Source: Vanessa cardui (Eukaryota > Arthropoda > Insecta > Lepidoptera > Nymphalidae). From it: a DNA stretch of 64,000 nucleotides. This document shows positions 22,701-32,842 of the stretch, piece after piece. Each line of letters starts with the position of its first letter. Within the stretch, counting starts at the first letter, position 1. Made by a program: the position numbers and the translations under genes. Below the pieces are notes generated by a model. It had not been told where the DNA came from. It was given only the letters and a program-made list of their open reading frames with translations, and ran no database searches. The stretch covers positions 7,517,001 through 7,581,000 of the forward strand of contig NC_061134.1 of NCBI RefSeq assembly GCF_905220365.1. The letters run 5' to 3'.

Positions 22701-25559
22701 TAATCCGATTTGGTTCAATTTACTCATGATATTTTGCTTCACCACTGATCATACATAAACATAAATTAAGCAAAAGAAAATTTAGTGGTAATAGCTCAGG
22801 TTTGAAAAGCTAAGCATCGATATCTAAATTACGAAATAAACTTCCGTACAAAATTTATTCCCTATGTCACCCTCTTAGGTTATATAATAAAAGAAACGCT
22901 GTCTCAGCGTTCTATTTTCATACTTCTAAATTAAAACCAAATACAAACTTTAATTCTCATTTTACACGATTGGGTGATGAATTTTCAAAAATACTTTCAC
23001 AATTTTTCTTAATTAGTAAATTATTCGCATAATAACTATTTTCATATTTTTTCCATCAAACACAACGAATTTCGGTACAAATATTCATTCTCCATTTTAT
23101 CTTGCTAGATCTTCTTAGGCTTAGCTTCACCTTCTATGCTGTCAGCCAGTCAGGGTGTTTAAAGGTATACTTTACTAATTAACTATTACTAATTTGATTT
23201 GATGTGCACAAAACTAATAAATGAAAAGGTGTTTTTGTTTTTATTTATTTTTTTGTGTTTAGCACAAAAGCTTTAATGAAAATTATTAAAATATAATAAT
23301 TATAACTTGAATATTAAAAACACATTAGTCTTAACTCATAAATAGAAATAATAAACCACAAAAATATATAAACTAAAATGTATAAATATAGAAATAAAAA
23401 CATTTAATATTACGAATAAAAACTACACAGACTTTATTTATAACGTTTCGACCTACTTCGTATAAAATATATTAATTAAAATTTATATTTTACGCTCAGC
23501 ATTTGTATATAAATACTACACCTAGTGTCAATAACAGAATGTCTTTCTAAGCACTATCCACTCAGCGCTAATGAGGTCGTTCTACCATTAAGCTATTTAG
23601 TAATTAGGTGCTAGAGAGGCTTCGAATGAACCGCATTGAATCCAATAGCACGCTTATATCTCGTTTTTTTTTTTTCACTTAAAACTTTCAATAATCAATC
23701 CTCACTTTTCAAGCGCAAGTATCATACTCGACCGACGCTTTTCAAGTTAATTTTTTGAATGTATGATGAATTTAAGGATTAAATTCATTTCATATTTATT
23801 TTATGCTTATTACGTACTGAAAATGATTGCTGTTAAAAGCATTCGGAATAAATTAATGTGGAACGCAGTTGTAATAAAAGGATGTATAATTTAATAATTA
23901 TACATACTTGTATTAAAAGTTATTTATATAAAAACTCGTCGGCAAAATTGCTATCGGTAAAGAATCTGTACATCACGTATTATTATTTCTGTATACAAAG
24001 TACACGATACGCTCTGAAAACAAAATATACATATAGTATACATATTTTTTTATTTATAAAAAAAGTACTACTAATATACGCCTTTGCGATTTTTTGAGTA
24101 ACTGTGTGCAACAATAACTCCTTGGAGTCGGAATAGAACTTTTGACTACTTGCACAGCTTCAATCGGCTGAACCAATGTGCTATATATGACTAATTTTAA
24201 TATTATCCTTAACGGGTACTGTCAAAATGTTGCCATTAGTAACTTCTTTATTCCATTATTGTTATATCATTATCAATATTAAATGTTTTATGGTGTTGCC
24301 AGTTAGAGTATTTTTAAAGCTTCCATTATAAATTTGGAAAAGAAAAATAAAGCGAATACACGTGTATCGTATCTAGTGACTGAAAATAGTAATGAACTTA
24401 AATGACGGAAGAATTGCAAACGTTATTATTGCTATTATTAATGGTATCTTTTGTGTGTATTTAGCATCTAATCTAATAGGCTGTGATTAAAACCAAGTAA
24501 ATCACTTTATGATAATATCATACGTCATAACTAATTACTAAGAAAGTTTTGACTCGAGATCATAATCACATGAAGCTCCCACTTATATTTAATGAACAAT
24601 TATTTAAACACTTTTAATAAAACAAGTAGGTACAAATAGTTACCAATCGAAATGTTCATTCGTAATGCTCTAGTTTGTTCAGAGCTTGTTAGTGAACTGC
24701 AAACTTCGCGGAACAGTTATCTCGACATTTGAAATATCTTTCTTAACCCCTTTAGTGTTCCTGACTGTACAGATAGATAATACAATTATTTTAATTGCTA
24801 AAATCGGTAAGTGTTTTCAAATCACAGTGACATTCTGTATGAAATGACAAAATTGTTTTCAACGTTGTAATTATGTAATTCTTTGAAACAACCAAAATTT
24901 CCAGAATTTATATACTCCTTGGTATTAATAGATTTCTCTCTATTAAATTGAAAAACTTTATACATAATTTTTAATGGATAATATTATATTATAGTCGACG
25001 ACGGTAAAGATATTATATAACTAAATGTAATCTGTACATGTATCTGAATCTGGCTCTGATTGTAGAGAATAATTATACATTATCTATTTAAGTCCGTCGT
25101 ATCGCGCTTAAGACAGACATTCTTCTCAACACATCAACTTATTATTTCTTAAAATGATCTTTTAAGGAACATGACATAAATGTATCCATAACATAAAATA
25201 AAACTATATTGTAAAGAGTTTTTACTAAAACATCTTTATTAATTTGATATCGAATAGCAAAATTAAAAGGGAAGTAAATACTGTACAAAGATTTGCGCAT
25301 TGCCGTTTTCGATACTACAAAATGTACTCAGAACAAGCACTGGCTACTAGGACGACATCAAAATTCCATCAAGAGGAAAACGGGGACAGAGTTGATCTAA
25401 ATTCGATGTGCGTGTGGCGTTTGAGTCCATCGTTTGCGTTTGAGAAAAATAAAGCAACTGAATTCATTTATAAAACGAAAATCGTATTTCAATAGTAAAA
25501 TCCTTTTTGTAGATAATATTGGAATAATAAGAGTAAGGTTTTCTTAATACAATTCAAAC

Positions 25560-25760
25560 TTTAAGTGGAATCTATATTAATATTACACATGTGAAAGTAA
25601 CTCTGCATGTCTGTCGCTTTTTCACGATCAAACCGCTGAACCAAATTTGATAAAACTTGATATGAAGCAAACTTGAACTCTAAGAGTCATAGGTATACTT
25701 TTTTTGCCTAACATATGACAACCGACAACTTAAAATTCCAGCGAAGCCACGGGCGACTAT
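25560..25760 (+). repeat. Dispersed repeat fragment with 'gcgaagccacgggcg' end
   Basis: It contains 'gtgaaagtaactctgcatgt', 'aaccgctgaaccaaatttga' and 'ccagcgaagccacgggcgac', a string I recognise as a common lepidopteran non-autonomous element end. It is non-coding. Confidence 0.45.
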
Positions 25761-27326
25761 TAGTGATATTATATAAAATGATGGGTTTATAAAACATTCT
25801 AAACGAGGAACAAGTCTTACTAGACTAGGCAGACAATTGATTATAACGCATAACATTAAAAGATAAACATCCCTTGCCTGTTTTTTAAGAGATTTGGGTA
25901 TTACCCCACCGCACTGCCGATAGTACTCGGATTAAAAATACGTTAGGCACATTTTAATCCGACGTGTAGCTTACCTAACGATGTTTTCTTTCATAGCCTA
26001 ACCAAGTTTACTTTAAAAGTATATGAAATCAATGACGTAGTAGTCGTATCAATGACGTTATTGTAGGCTTATATATTTCAAATTATGTAACAGATATTAA
26101 TGTGGTTTTTGAAAATAAATAAAATGATTCAAGGGAAAGACTTTATGTCTAATACGTGTATGTTAAAGATAAGCAGAGTATATCAACTTACACGTTTCTT
26201 CTGGTTTTTAATCTAAAATTGTATATACTTACCCTCACAATGCTAGATAATATAATATACCCTTTTTGTAACCGTGTGAAGCCAGAACAGTTAGCTGGTA
26301 GATAATATCATATAAATATTTAAAAGTATAATTACTACACCACAAATTTAAATCATTTTAATCATCAAATTATGTAAATATTATAATCATCTTAATATCA
26401 ACGGAAACAAATCAAAATAATAACGGTTTCTTGCTGCTTTCCAAAACGGACGTGGAGTTGAAGTATTGACCTTTCAAAAATACTTTATTTTCAACCGACT
26501 TCAAAAAGGAGGAGGTTATCAATTCGTCTGTATTTATTTTTTTTATGTTTGTTACCTCATAACTTTTCACTGGGTGGACCGATTTTCATAATTTTTTTTT
26601 GCTCGAAAGGTAGTGCTTCCCGTGGGGTCCCATTTTAATTTTATTTTTTTCCGATGATGGTATCCGTATGAAAACGACATAAGTCTTAAATTTGCATTAT
26701 GTATGTGCGCGATAAATAGGTGAATAACTCAAAATTGGTTGGCACAATTTTGATGATTCTTTTTTTATTATAAAGGATATACTTTAAGGGTAGTTTGGTG
26801 AAAGTTTGGTAAGGTTCTGAGCGTAGGATCCATGACAAATTAAGGGAACGGGAGGGAACGGAACAATTCTGAGGAGCACGTTAGCAATACTCGGTCGAAT
26901 CTTTTATTTATGGGTTAGTTGGAACTTCCGGAACGTGGTTATGTTCATGTAATTGTCATAATCGAATATTATAATCAACTAGCGACCCGCCCCGACTTCT
27001 CACGGGTGCAATACTGATACTAAATATACTAAAGAATTTGTTTATTTACGACATCACATTGCAAACTTCTAAAATTGTCAGTGTTTCTTTACCATATTGT
27101 TTATTTATTATATACACAAACCTTCCCCTTGAATTACACTATCTATTAAAAAAAACCGCATCAAAATCCGTTGCGTAGTTTTAAAGATATAGGGACAGAG
27201 AAAGCGACTTTGTTTTATACTATGTATTGACGGAACTCCTAAACGGCTTACAGTTAGGGTGCGATTTGGGGCAGAATTTCTTACTATCTTTAATCAAATT
27301 TTGTGTATATGATGTGATGCCATATG

Positions 27327-28076
27327 ATGCCATTTTCCTTATCGAATAAATGTAACTGTATGCATACTCAGGAAAATGAGTTGGTTCCTCCTAATAGTAA
27401 TAATACCAAAGTATCACCTATCAAATTGAGTCAATGTGCACCAGGGATCCATAACCATAATAAACTGGGGTTAGAATTAAATAAAGATGTTATTGTAGTA
27501 TCGGATAAGTTAGGACAGGGCTTTGGCTCAATAATTAAAAGTGAAATAAAAAATGTATTTAACACATGCTCACCCGGGGCAACCTATCAATACCAAATAA
27601 ATAAAATAAATTCTATGCATCTGGGTTCTAATAATGTAGTAGTATTAATGCATGGTGACAGTTTGTCTCTAAACAAAAAGAGTTTAATTAAGGATATTAA
27701 ATTATTAATTGAAATCCAAAATCAAAAGAAATGCAAATTTATAATTAGTTTATTTCCATATTCACATACCTTGACAGATGCACAGAATTTACATATTTAT
27801 GACTTAAACCTATGTCTATATAATTTGACTCGACATTGCAGTAATGATTTAATGTTATTTGACATTAATAAATTTATTCATAGATTTAAGTGGACAGAGG
27901 ATACTATGTACCTACCAATGAAATCGAAAAGACAAATTGGTAACCTAATTGCCTACAATATCAAAAATTATTTTACAAGTAATGTTACCAAGGATCATAT
28001 GTATAATAAAAATAATAATTTAATTTATATTAACACCGACAAAATTAAAAATACTCAAATTAATAGTTTAAACTAA
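27327..28076 (+). CDS. Partial ORF1 of the CR1-like element (SGNH/esterase-like region)
   Basis: About 249 residues with no native start: the first ATGs (27324, 27327) come from the flanking repeat, so the true N-terminus, often a PHD or zinc-finger region in this clade, is lost. The remaining protein contains VIVVSDKLGQGFGS, VVVLMHGDSLSLN, KFIISLFPYSHTLTD and DTMYLPMKSKRQIGNLI. These are placed like the blocks of the SGNH-hydrolase-like domain found in ORF1 of several CR1-type elements. The usual catalytic Ser and Asp-x-x-His are not clear; the last block has Y where H is expected, so activity is doubtful. ORF1 ends at TAA 28074-28076, preceded directly by the heptamer TTTAAAC and overlapping the open ORF2 frame by 10 bases. 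The family role is RNA binding in the retrotransposition particle. Confidence 0.7.
   Translation: MPFSLSNKCNCMHTQENELVPPNSNNTKVSPIKLSQCAPGIHNHNKLGLELNKDVIVVSDKLGQGFGSIIKSEIKNVFNTCSPGATYQYQINKINSMHLGSNNVVVLMHGDSLSLNKKSLIKDIKLLIEIQNQKKCKFIISLFPYSHTLTDAQNLHIYDLNLCLYNLTRHCSNDLMLFDINKFIHRFKWTEDTMYLPMKSKRQIGNLIAYNIKNYFTSNVTKDHMYNKNNNLIYINTDKIKNTQINSLN
28067..28073 (+). promoter_or_regulatory. Candidate -1 ribosomal frameshift site (TTTAAAC)
   Basis: In the ORF1 frame the bases read T TTA AAC followed by the stop TAA, the canonical X XXY YYZ slippery pattern. Slipping back one base continues TTT AAA CTA AAT AAA into ORF2. A possible stem 28091-28100 with 28131-28140 (nine pairs, one C/A mismatch) starts 17 bases downstream, farther than usual, so the stimulator is uncertain. 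Confidence 0.6.
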
Positions 28077-30928
28077 ATAAAACGACAACATCTGCGCCCT
28101 CTTACTTAAATATTATACATCAAAATATACAGGGCATAGGTGGCAAAGATCATGAAATAGAATTATTTTCGGAGTATTATAAAATACATGTATTTTGTTT
28201 CACAGAACATTGGGTTAAAAAATTTGACATATTTAATATTTCAAACTTTAAACTGTCAAGTTCGTTCGTAAGAGGGAGTGCTATTCGTGGTGGCTCATTA
28301 ATATTAGTACGGAATGATATCGTTTGTAAATCTCGAAAAGATATTGTGGCCCTCTCTATCGAACGTACTATCGAACTATCCTGCGTGGAATTTCCACAGT
28401 ACATTATAGTCTGCGTGTACCGGCCCCCATCGGGAGATTATTATTTGTTTGAAACCACTATGGAGGACATTCTTAAAAAGCTATGTAAAACTAATAAATA
28501 TATAATTGTATGTGGGGACTTTAACGTCGACTTACTTAAAGAAACTACGTTAAGTGTTCGGTTGGTTGCCTTGTTTATGTCATTTAATTTAACTCATAGA
28601 GTTAATGAACCGACGCGAATAACCGACGGCACTTCTACGTGTATTGATAATGTGTTCTGTGACTGTGAAATATATGAAGTATCAATTATAAATAATTTAA
28701 CTTCTGACCATTGTGGTCAGAAGTTTTCATTAAAACACAAAGAAATAAATCATTTAAAAAAAATAACATACAGGCCAATAACGGCTAACAAATTACATTG
28801 TTTTAAAGATATTGTGGCGTATAAATTGTCTAATCTAGATCTTACGACACAGGATCCAAATGAGCTTTATAATTCATTTTTTGAAGTAATACTAAAAGAA
28901 TTTAACAATATATTTAAAATGAAATCATGTTATAGTAACACAAAATTAAAGTTTAGTGACTGGGCTACTGTTGGTATTTATAAAAGTAGAAATAAATTAT
29001 ACGACTTATATGATATGAGGCGGTGGAATCGAAGCGTAGCCTTTTTAGAATACGTCATTAAATATTCAAAAATTTTTAAAACAGTATGCATTTCTGCTAA
29101 GTCCTTATATTTAAAGAAAAAAATCCTGAATTCTGATAATAGAATTAAAGCCACATGGGATGTTATTAGTAGTGTTAGTGGAAAACACAAAAAGGAAATG
29201 ATACCAATAGAATTGAACACAGGTAGTAGATACACGAGTTCTGAATTAGAGGTTGCTAATTTATTTGAATCATTTTTTGATAAAGTACCCCATAAAATAA
29301 CATTTCATTTAAAATCATCTACATCAAATGCAGCTAGGTTATTAAATAATAGTGTTTCTAAATGCGTTATTGATTTTTCATTTGAAACGGTTTCTGCAAT
29401 AGATGTCATAAAAGTATTTAAAACTATAAATATTAAAAAAACTAACGACATATGGGGCATTTCGGTAAAATTTTTTAATAACATCATATACGATATTGCT
29501 CCGTATATAGCAGTAATTTTTAACAAGAGTTTGGACACGGGTTCATTTCCTAACTTGTTAAAATGTAGTAAAGTTTTACCACTTTTTAAAACTGGAAACA
29601 GAAGCGATCCCGGTAATTACAGGCCTATTTCAATACTCCCATCTTTAAGTAAAATTTTCGAAAAAATTATTTTAAATCAACTTCTCGTCCATTTCGGTAC
29701 AAATGCTATTTTTCATGGTGAGCAATTCGGTTTTAGAAGAGGTCGCTCGACAACTGATGCGGGAATTGCGCTTCTCAAACATATTTACGATGCTTGGGAG
29801 AAATCACAGAACGCTATTGGAGTATTCTGTGATTTATCTAAAGCATTCGATTGTGTAGAACACGAAACGCTTCTTTATAAGCTCAAATATTACGGTGTTA
29901 AAGGTAAAGCTCTTGATCTCATCGCTTCATATTTAAGTCAAAGAATCCAGCAAGTTTTCATTAATGGAATAAAGTCTTCTGGATCTACGTTAAAAATGGG
30001 AGTTCCACAAGGTTCAATTTTGGGTCCCTTTCTATTCCTAGTATATATAAATGATCTTCCTTTCTATGTTAAGGGTATTTGTGATATAGTGTTGTTTGCT
30101 GACGATACTTCGCTGATTTTTAAGGTTGACAGGAAAAAAAATGACTATGACGATGTGAACGGTGCATTATCACAGATACACAATTGGTTTACAGTAAATA
30201 ATTTAGTTTTGAATGCTCAAAAAACAAAATGTGTAGTTTTTACCCTACCTAATGTTAGCAAGCAAAATTATAATATATCTTTAAATGGTGACCGTCTTGA
30301 AGTAGCTGATACTACGGTGTTTTTAGGAATAGAATTAGATTCCAGACTTCAGTGGACCTCTCATTTATCATCCCTAACAGGAAGACTCAGCTCCGCAACA
30401 TACGCGGTTAGAAAAGTTAGACAACTAACTGATATTGATACCGCTCGTTTAGTTTATTTTGGTTATTTTCACAGTATTATGTCATATGGCATATTACTTT
30501 GGGGTAACGCTGCAGATATTGAATCTGTCTTTATTTTACAAAAGAGAGCAATTCGGTTTATTTATAATCTTGGAGCTAGAGACTCTCTTCGGGATGTTTT
30601 TAACAGAGTAGGAATACTTACTGTTGCGTCGCAATATATTTACAACAATATCATGTATATTCACAGTAACATTGATCACTTTGATAAAATCAGTGATAAT
30701 CATTGTATATGCACTAGAAGTAAGGATAAACTTATAACGCCAAGTTTCCGACTCCGCAAAGTCAATGGATCCTTCTTGGGGCAAGGTATCCGTTTCTATA
30801 ATAAAATTCCGCAGAAATTTTTAACTTTGCCGTTTAGTAAATTCAAATCGTTTGTTAAAAATACATTGGTAGAAAAAGCATACTATTCAATACAAGATTT
30901 TGTAGATGATAAAAAAGCGTGGAGTTAA
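28067..30928 (+). CDS. ORF2 of the CR1-like element: endonuclease and reverse transcriptase
   Basis: The frame is open for 953 residues from just after TAG 28064-28066 to TAA. An apurinic-like endonuclease domain comes first: IIHQNIQGIGG, catalytic CFTEHW, CGDFNVD, and TSDHCG near residue 215. The reverse transcriptase follows: NYRPISILPSLSKIFEK, FGFRRGRSTTDA, VFCDLSKAFD, GVPQGSILGPFLF and FADD at residues 677-680. A thumb and C-terminal region end in DDKKAWS. The product would nick target DNA and copy the element RNA. No stop or frameshift interrupts it, so the copy is young. There is no AUG before 28460, which is already past the catalytic glutamate; a GTG at 28346 is also too late. The frame is -1 relative to ORF1, suggesting translation by frameshifting at 28067-28073. 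The motif style fits CR1/Daphne-type elements. Confidence 0.92.
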   Translation, partial: FKLNKTTTSAPSYLNIIHQNIQGIGGKDHEIELFSEYYKIHVFCFTEHWVKKFDIFNISNFKLSSSFVRGSAIRGGSLILVRNDIVCKSRKDIVALSIERTIELSCVEFPQYIIVCVYRPPSGDYYLFETTMEDILKKLCKTNKYIIVCGDFNVDLLKETTLSVRLVALFMSFNLTHRVNEPTRITDGTSTCIDNVFCDCEIYEVSIINNLTSDHCGQKFSLKHKEINHLKKITYRPITANKLHCFKDIVAYKLSNLDLTTQDPNELYNSFFEVILKEFNNIFKMKSCYSNTKLKFSDWATVGIYKSRNKLYDLYDMRRWNRSVAFLEYVIKYSKIFKTVCISAKSLYLKKKILNSDNRIKATWDVISSVSGKHKKEMIPIELNTGSRYTSSELEVANLFESFFDKVPHKITFHLKSSTSNAARLLNNSVSKCVIDFSFETVSAIDVIKVFKTINIKKTNDIWGISVKFFNNIIYDIAPYIAVIFNKSLDTGSFPNLLKCSKVLPLFKTGNRSDPGNYRPISILPSLSKIFEKIILNQLLVHFGTNAIFHGEQFGFRRGRSTTDAGIALLKHIYDAWEKSQNAIGVFCDLSKAFDCVEHETLLYKLKYYGVKGKALDLIASYLSQRIQQVFINGIKSSGSTLKMGVPQGSILGPFLFLVYINDLPFYVKGICDIVLFADDTSLIFKVDRKKNDYDDVNGALSQIHNWFTVNNLVLNAQKTKCVVFTLPNVSKQNYNISLNGDRLEVADTTVFLGIELDSRLQWTSHLSSLTGRLSSATYAVRKVRQLTDIDTARLVYFGYFHSIMSYGILLWGNAADIESVFILQKRAIRFIYNLGARDSLRDVFNRVGILTVASQYIYNNIMYIHSNIDHFDKISDNHCICTRSKDKLITPSFRLRKVNGSFLGQGIRFYNKIPQKFLTLPFSKFKSFVKNTLVEKAYYSIQDFVDDKKAWS

Positions 30929-31202
30929 TACCTGTTGACTTCCAAGCAGGATACATTAATTGAAATAATTGTATTTAATTAACATGACGTTGTATTTTTT
31001 AAATGTTAAAAAAGAGTAACTACTGAGTTTCTTGCCGGTTCTTCTCGGTAGAATCTACTTTCCGAACCGGTGGTAGCTTCACTTAATTGTAAAATGACGA
31101 TTCAAAAGTGCTTATAAAAGCCTACTTGAATAAAGTTTATTTTGATTTTGATTTGATTTTGATTTTATTAGCTCTTTTGTAAAGTTTTTTTACTGAGGTC
31201 GA

Positions 31203-31340
31203 TTACAGCTCTTTTGAGGGTGGTACCTTGTAGTTTATGCCGCATGACGTATTAAAGCCGCATTTTCGGAAGTCTATATTCAAAAGTTTCTTATGAAATT
31301 GTCCCCGAAGTAGTTTCTGATTCATATAAACGGCACACTT
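31203..31340 (-). other. Coding-like stretch of the composite repeat, P3 copy
   Basis: The minus strand reads MNQKLLRGQF, IDFRKCGFNTSCG and NYKVPPSKEL then a stop, parallel to the plus-strand stretches near 18083-18234 and 21590-21734. Upstream in P1 and P2 is a T-rich tract ending in 'gatag' that looks like a splice acceptor. No protein family is recognised. Confidence 0.4.
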
Positions 31341-32773
31341 TTTGTTTTTTTTTTCTCGCTTGAAAAACGCATTGCGCGCTTCCCCCACGTGATGGAAAGT
31401 GGGGGGGTGTGTGGGACTCCCCGGAGCCCTGAAAGCCGAGTGCGAACAAGCAGACCGGGTTTACCCACTAAAAAACCAGCGGTACCCTCTCCGTCTTTCG
31501 GCGGACGCCACGGGATCGCTTACGCATGCTACCGTAACGCCCTGACGGTCGGCCCGTCTATACGGGCCTCCAACAGCTAGGGGGGATTCCCAGGGTACTG
31601 GGACCCCCCCTGGTCCCTACGGCGCCTATTGAGGCGGAGGGAGAAGGTGCGCGTAGCGCCTTTTCCTTCTCCCTGGTCGTCTTCTGCGGAGCAAGTCAGC
31701 GGCGGCATTCTTTTCCCGCTCCCGCTCCGCTGCTTCCTTCTGCGACATGACACTTTCGCAGAAGGAGCGCATCTCCGACCAGCACATTTCGCTACCGAGC
31801 ATGGCGTTGATAACGCTCGGGAGCGAGAGGTCTCCGCCCATACTCGCCGTAAGGGTGTGCCTTTGGGGCCCCCACGCAGCACACTCGTACAGAGTGTGGT
31901 ACGCCGTGTCCACTGGCGCACCACACTCGTGGCAGGAGGGTGACTCCTCCCGCCGCGCTATCCCGTGCAGGTACTTACCGAAGCACCCGTGTCCGGTAAG
32001 TACCTGCGTCATTCTGTACGACAGTGTGCCATGCTTCCTCTCGACCCAGCGACTCAAGTGGGGACGGATCGCCTCCACTGTCGCTAGGCCCGCCGTGGGA
32101 GACCCCAGATCCTCCTGCCATCGGGCGATCAGGGCTTGCTGGGCTAGAGCCCTGATCCGCCCGACCTCCGCTGACCCTGGACGGTCTACGCGGTCCCTCG
32201 CCTCGACCCGGAACCGGTACACTTCCGCGAGCACCTCCGCCTGGAGCTCCCAGGGCGGATCGCCCGCGAGAAGTGTCGCCGCAGTCCACGACACCGTACG
32301 GTACCCTCTGATGCCTCTCACCACTATGACCCTCTGCGGCTTTCGCAGCAGGGCTCGATTTTTAGCGGTGAGGGCGTCTATCCAGATTGGGGCGCCGTAC
32401 AGCGCCATCGACCTCACTACGCCGGAATAAAGACGCCGGCATAGCGACCCCGGCCCCCCCACATTCGGAAGGAGGCGACCAAGAGCGGCGGCGGCGTTGA
32501 TAAGCCTCGGGTCGAGATGAACAAAATGCTGCCCGAAGCTCCATCGTCCGTCCAGGATCAGGCCTAGATACTTCATCTGGGCCTGCACTTTGATCACCGT
32601 CCCCTGGACGGTGATACTCGCCCCTCGTGGGGGTCCTTTCCGTGGACCGTGAAAGAGGAGGGCCTCTGTTTTGGATATGGAGACCCTTAAGCCCAGCATT
32701 CCCATGCGGTCCACGGTGAGAGACGTTCCGACTTCGGAAAGGCGAGCCGCCTCCCGGAAGTCCCGTCCAATGG
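31341..32773 (-). mobile_element. R1-clade non-LTR retrotransposon, 5'-truncated
   Basis: GC-rich insert in AT-rich DNA, with 3' UTR at 31380-31625 and an A-rich tail (31341-31355 in reverse). Direct repeats 'acggcacactt' (31330-31340) and 'acggcacgctt' (32774-32784), one mismatch, flank it as a target-site duplication. It is inserted in composite copy P3. Confidence 0.85.
31626..32773 (-). CDS. R1-clade reverse transcriptase, C-terminal part
   Basis: About 381 residues remain: the end of the reverse-transcriptase domain (LGLRVSISKTEALLF, then MKYLGLILDGRWSFGQHF), the connection region (RRLYSGVVRSMALYGAPIW), and a C-terminal zinc-knuckle-like block CHECGAPVDTAYHTLYEC. This arrangement is typical of R1, TRAS and SART-type elements. 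The apparent start ATG at 32795 and the first seven or eight residues belong to the flanking repeat, so the frame is a chance fusion, not a native start. Endonuclease and catalytic FADD are absent, so it is inactive. The high GC content contrasts with neighbouring DNA. There is no sign of rDNA or telomeric target specificity. Confidence 0.85.
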
Positions 32774-32842
32774 ACGGCACGCTTAATCCATCCATATTAA
32801 GAAAAAATAGTTAGTCTACATCAGCTTCACTTAAAATCAAAA

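Larger units (their letters stand above)
19566..26490. other. AT-rich stretch, repeats only
   Basis: Outside the separately listed repeats I see no gene. The block 22701-25559 is plain AT-rich DNA with short chance frames and no recognisable element. Near 26275-26310 there is a weak Helitron 3'-end relic ('accgtgtgaagccagaac...agctgg'). Confidence 0.5.
27330..31165 (+). mobile_element. CR1-like non-LTR retrotransposon, 5'-truncated
   Basis: The element has a partial ORF1, an intact ORF2, a 3' UTR and a tail of TTTGATTTTGAT repeats instead of poly(A), as in CR1-type elements. It sits inside composite copy P3. Compared with P1 and P2, about 11 target bases ('ttacgacatat') are missing at the junction, so this insertion deleted target DNA rather than duplicating it. 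Fragments with the same 3' UTR occur at 16416, 22606 and 49019. Confidence 0.85.

Noticed and set aside
23540..23640. tRNA-like relic
   Set aside because: A weak A-box-like string in reverse is present but no B-box or body of a known SINE could be followed.
28091..28140. Strong pseudoknot downstream of the slippery site
   Set aside because: Only a nine-pair stem with one mismatch and a 30-base loop, starting 17 bases away, can be drawn; it is too weak and too far to claim as a stimulator.
31747..32430. 227-codon plus-strand frame
   Set aside because: It is the antisense of the R1-clade coding sequence, kept open only by its GC-rich codon use.
31341..32795. Bacterial or symbiont DNA inserted in the genome
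   Set aside because: The sudden GC-rich block with a long frame looked foreign, but the protein is an R1-clade reverse transcriptase C-terminus with poly(A)-like tail and target-site duplication.
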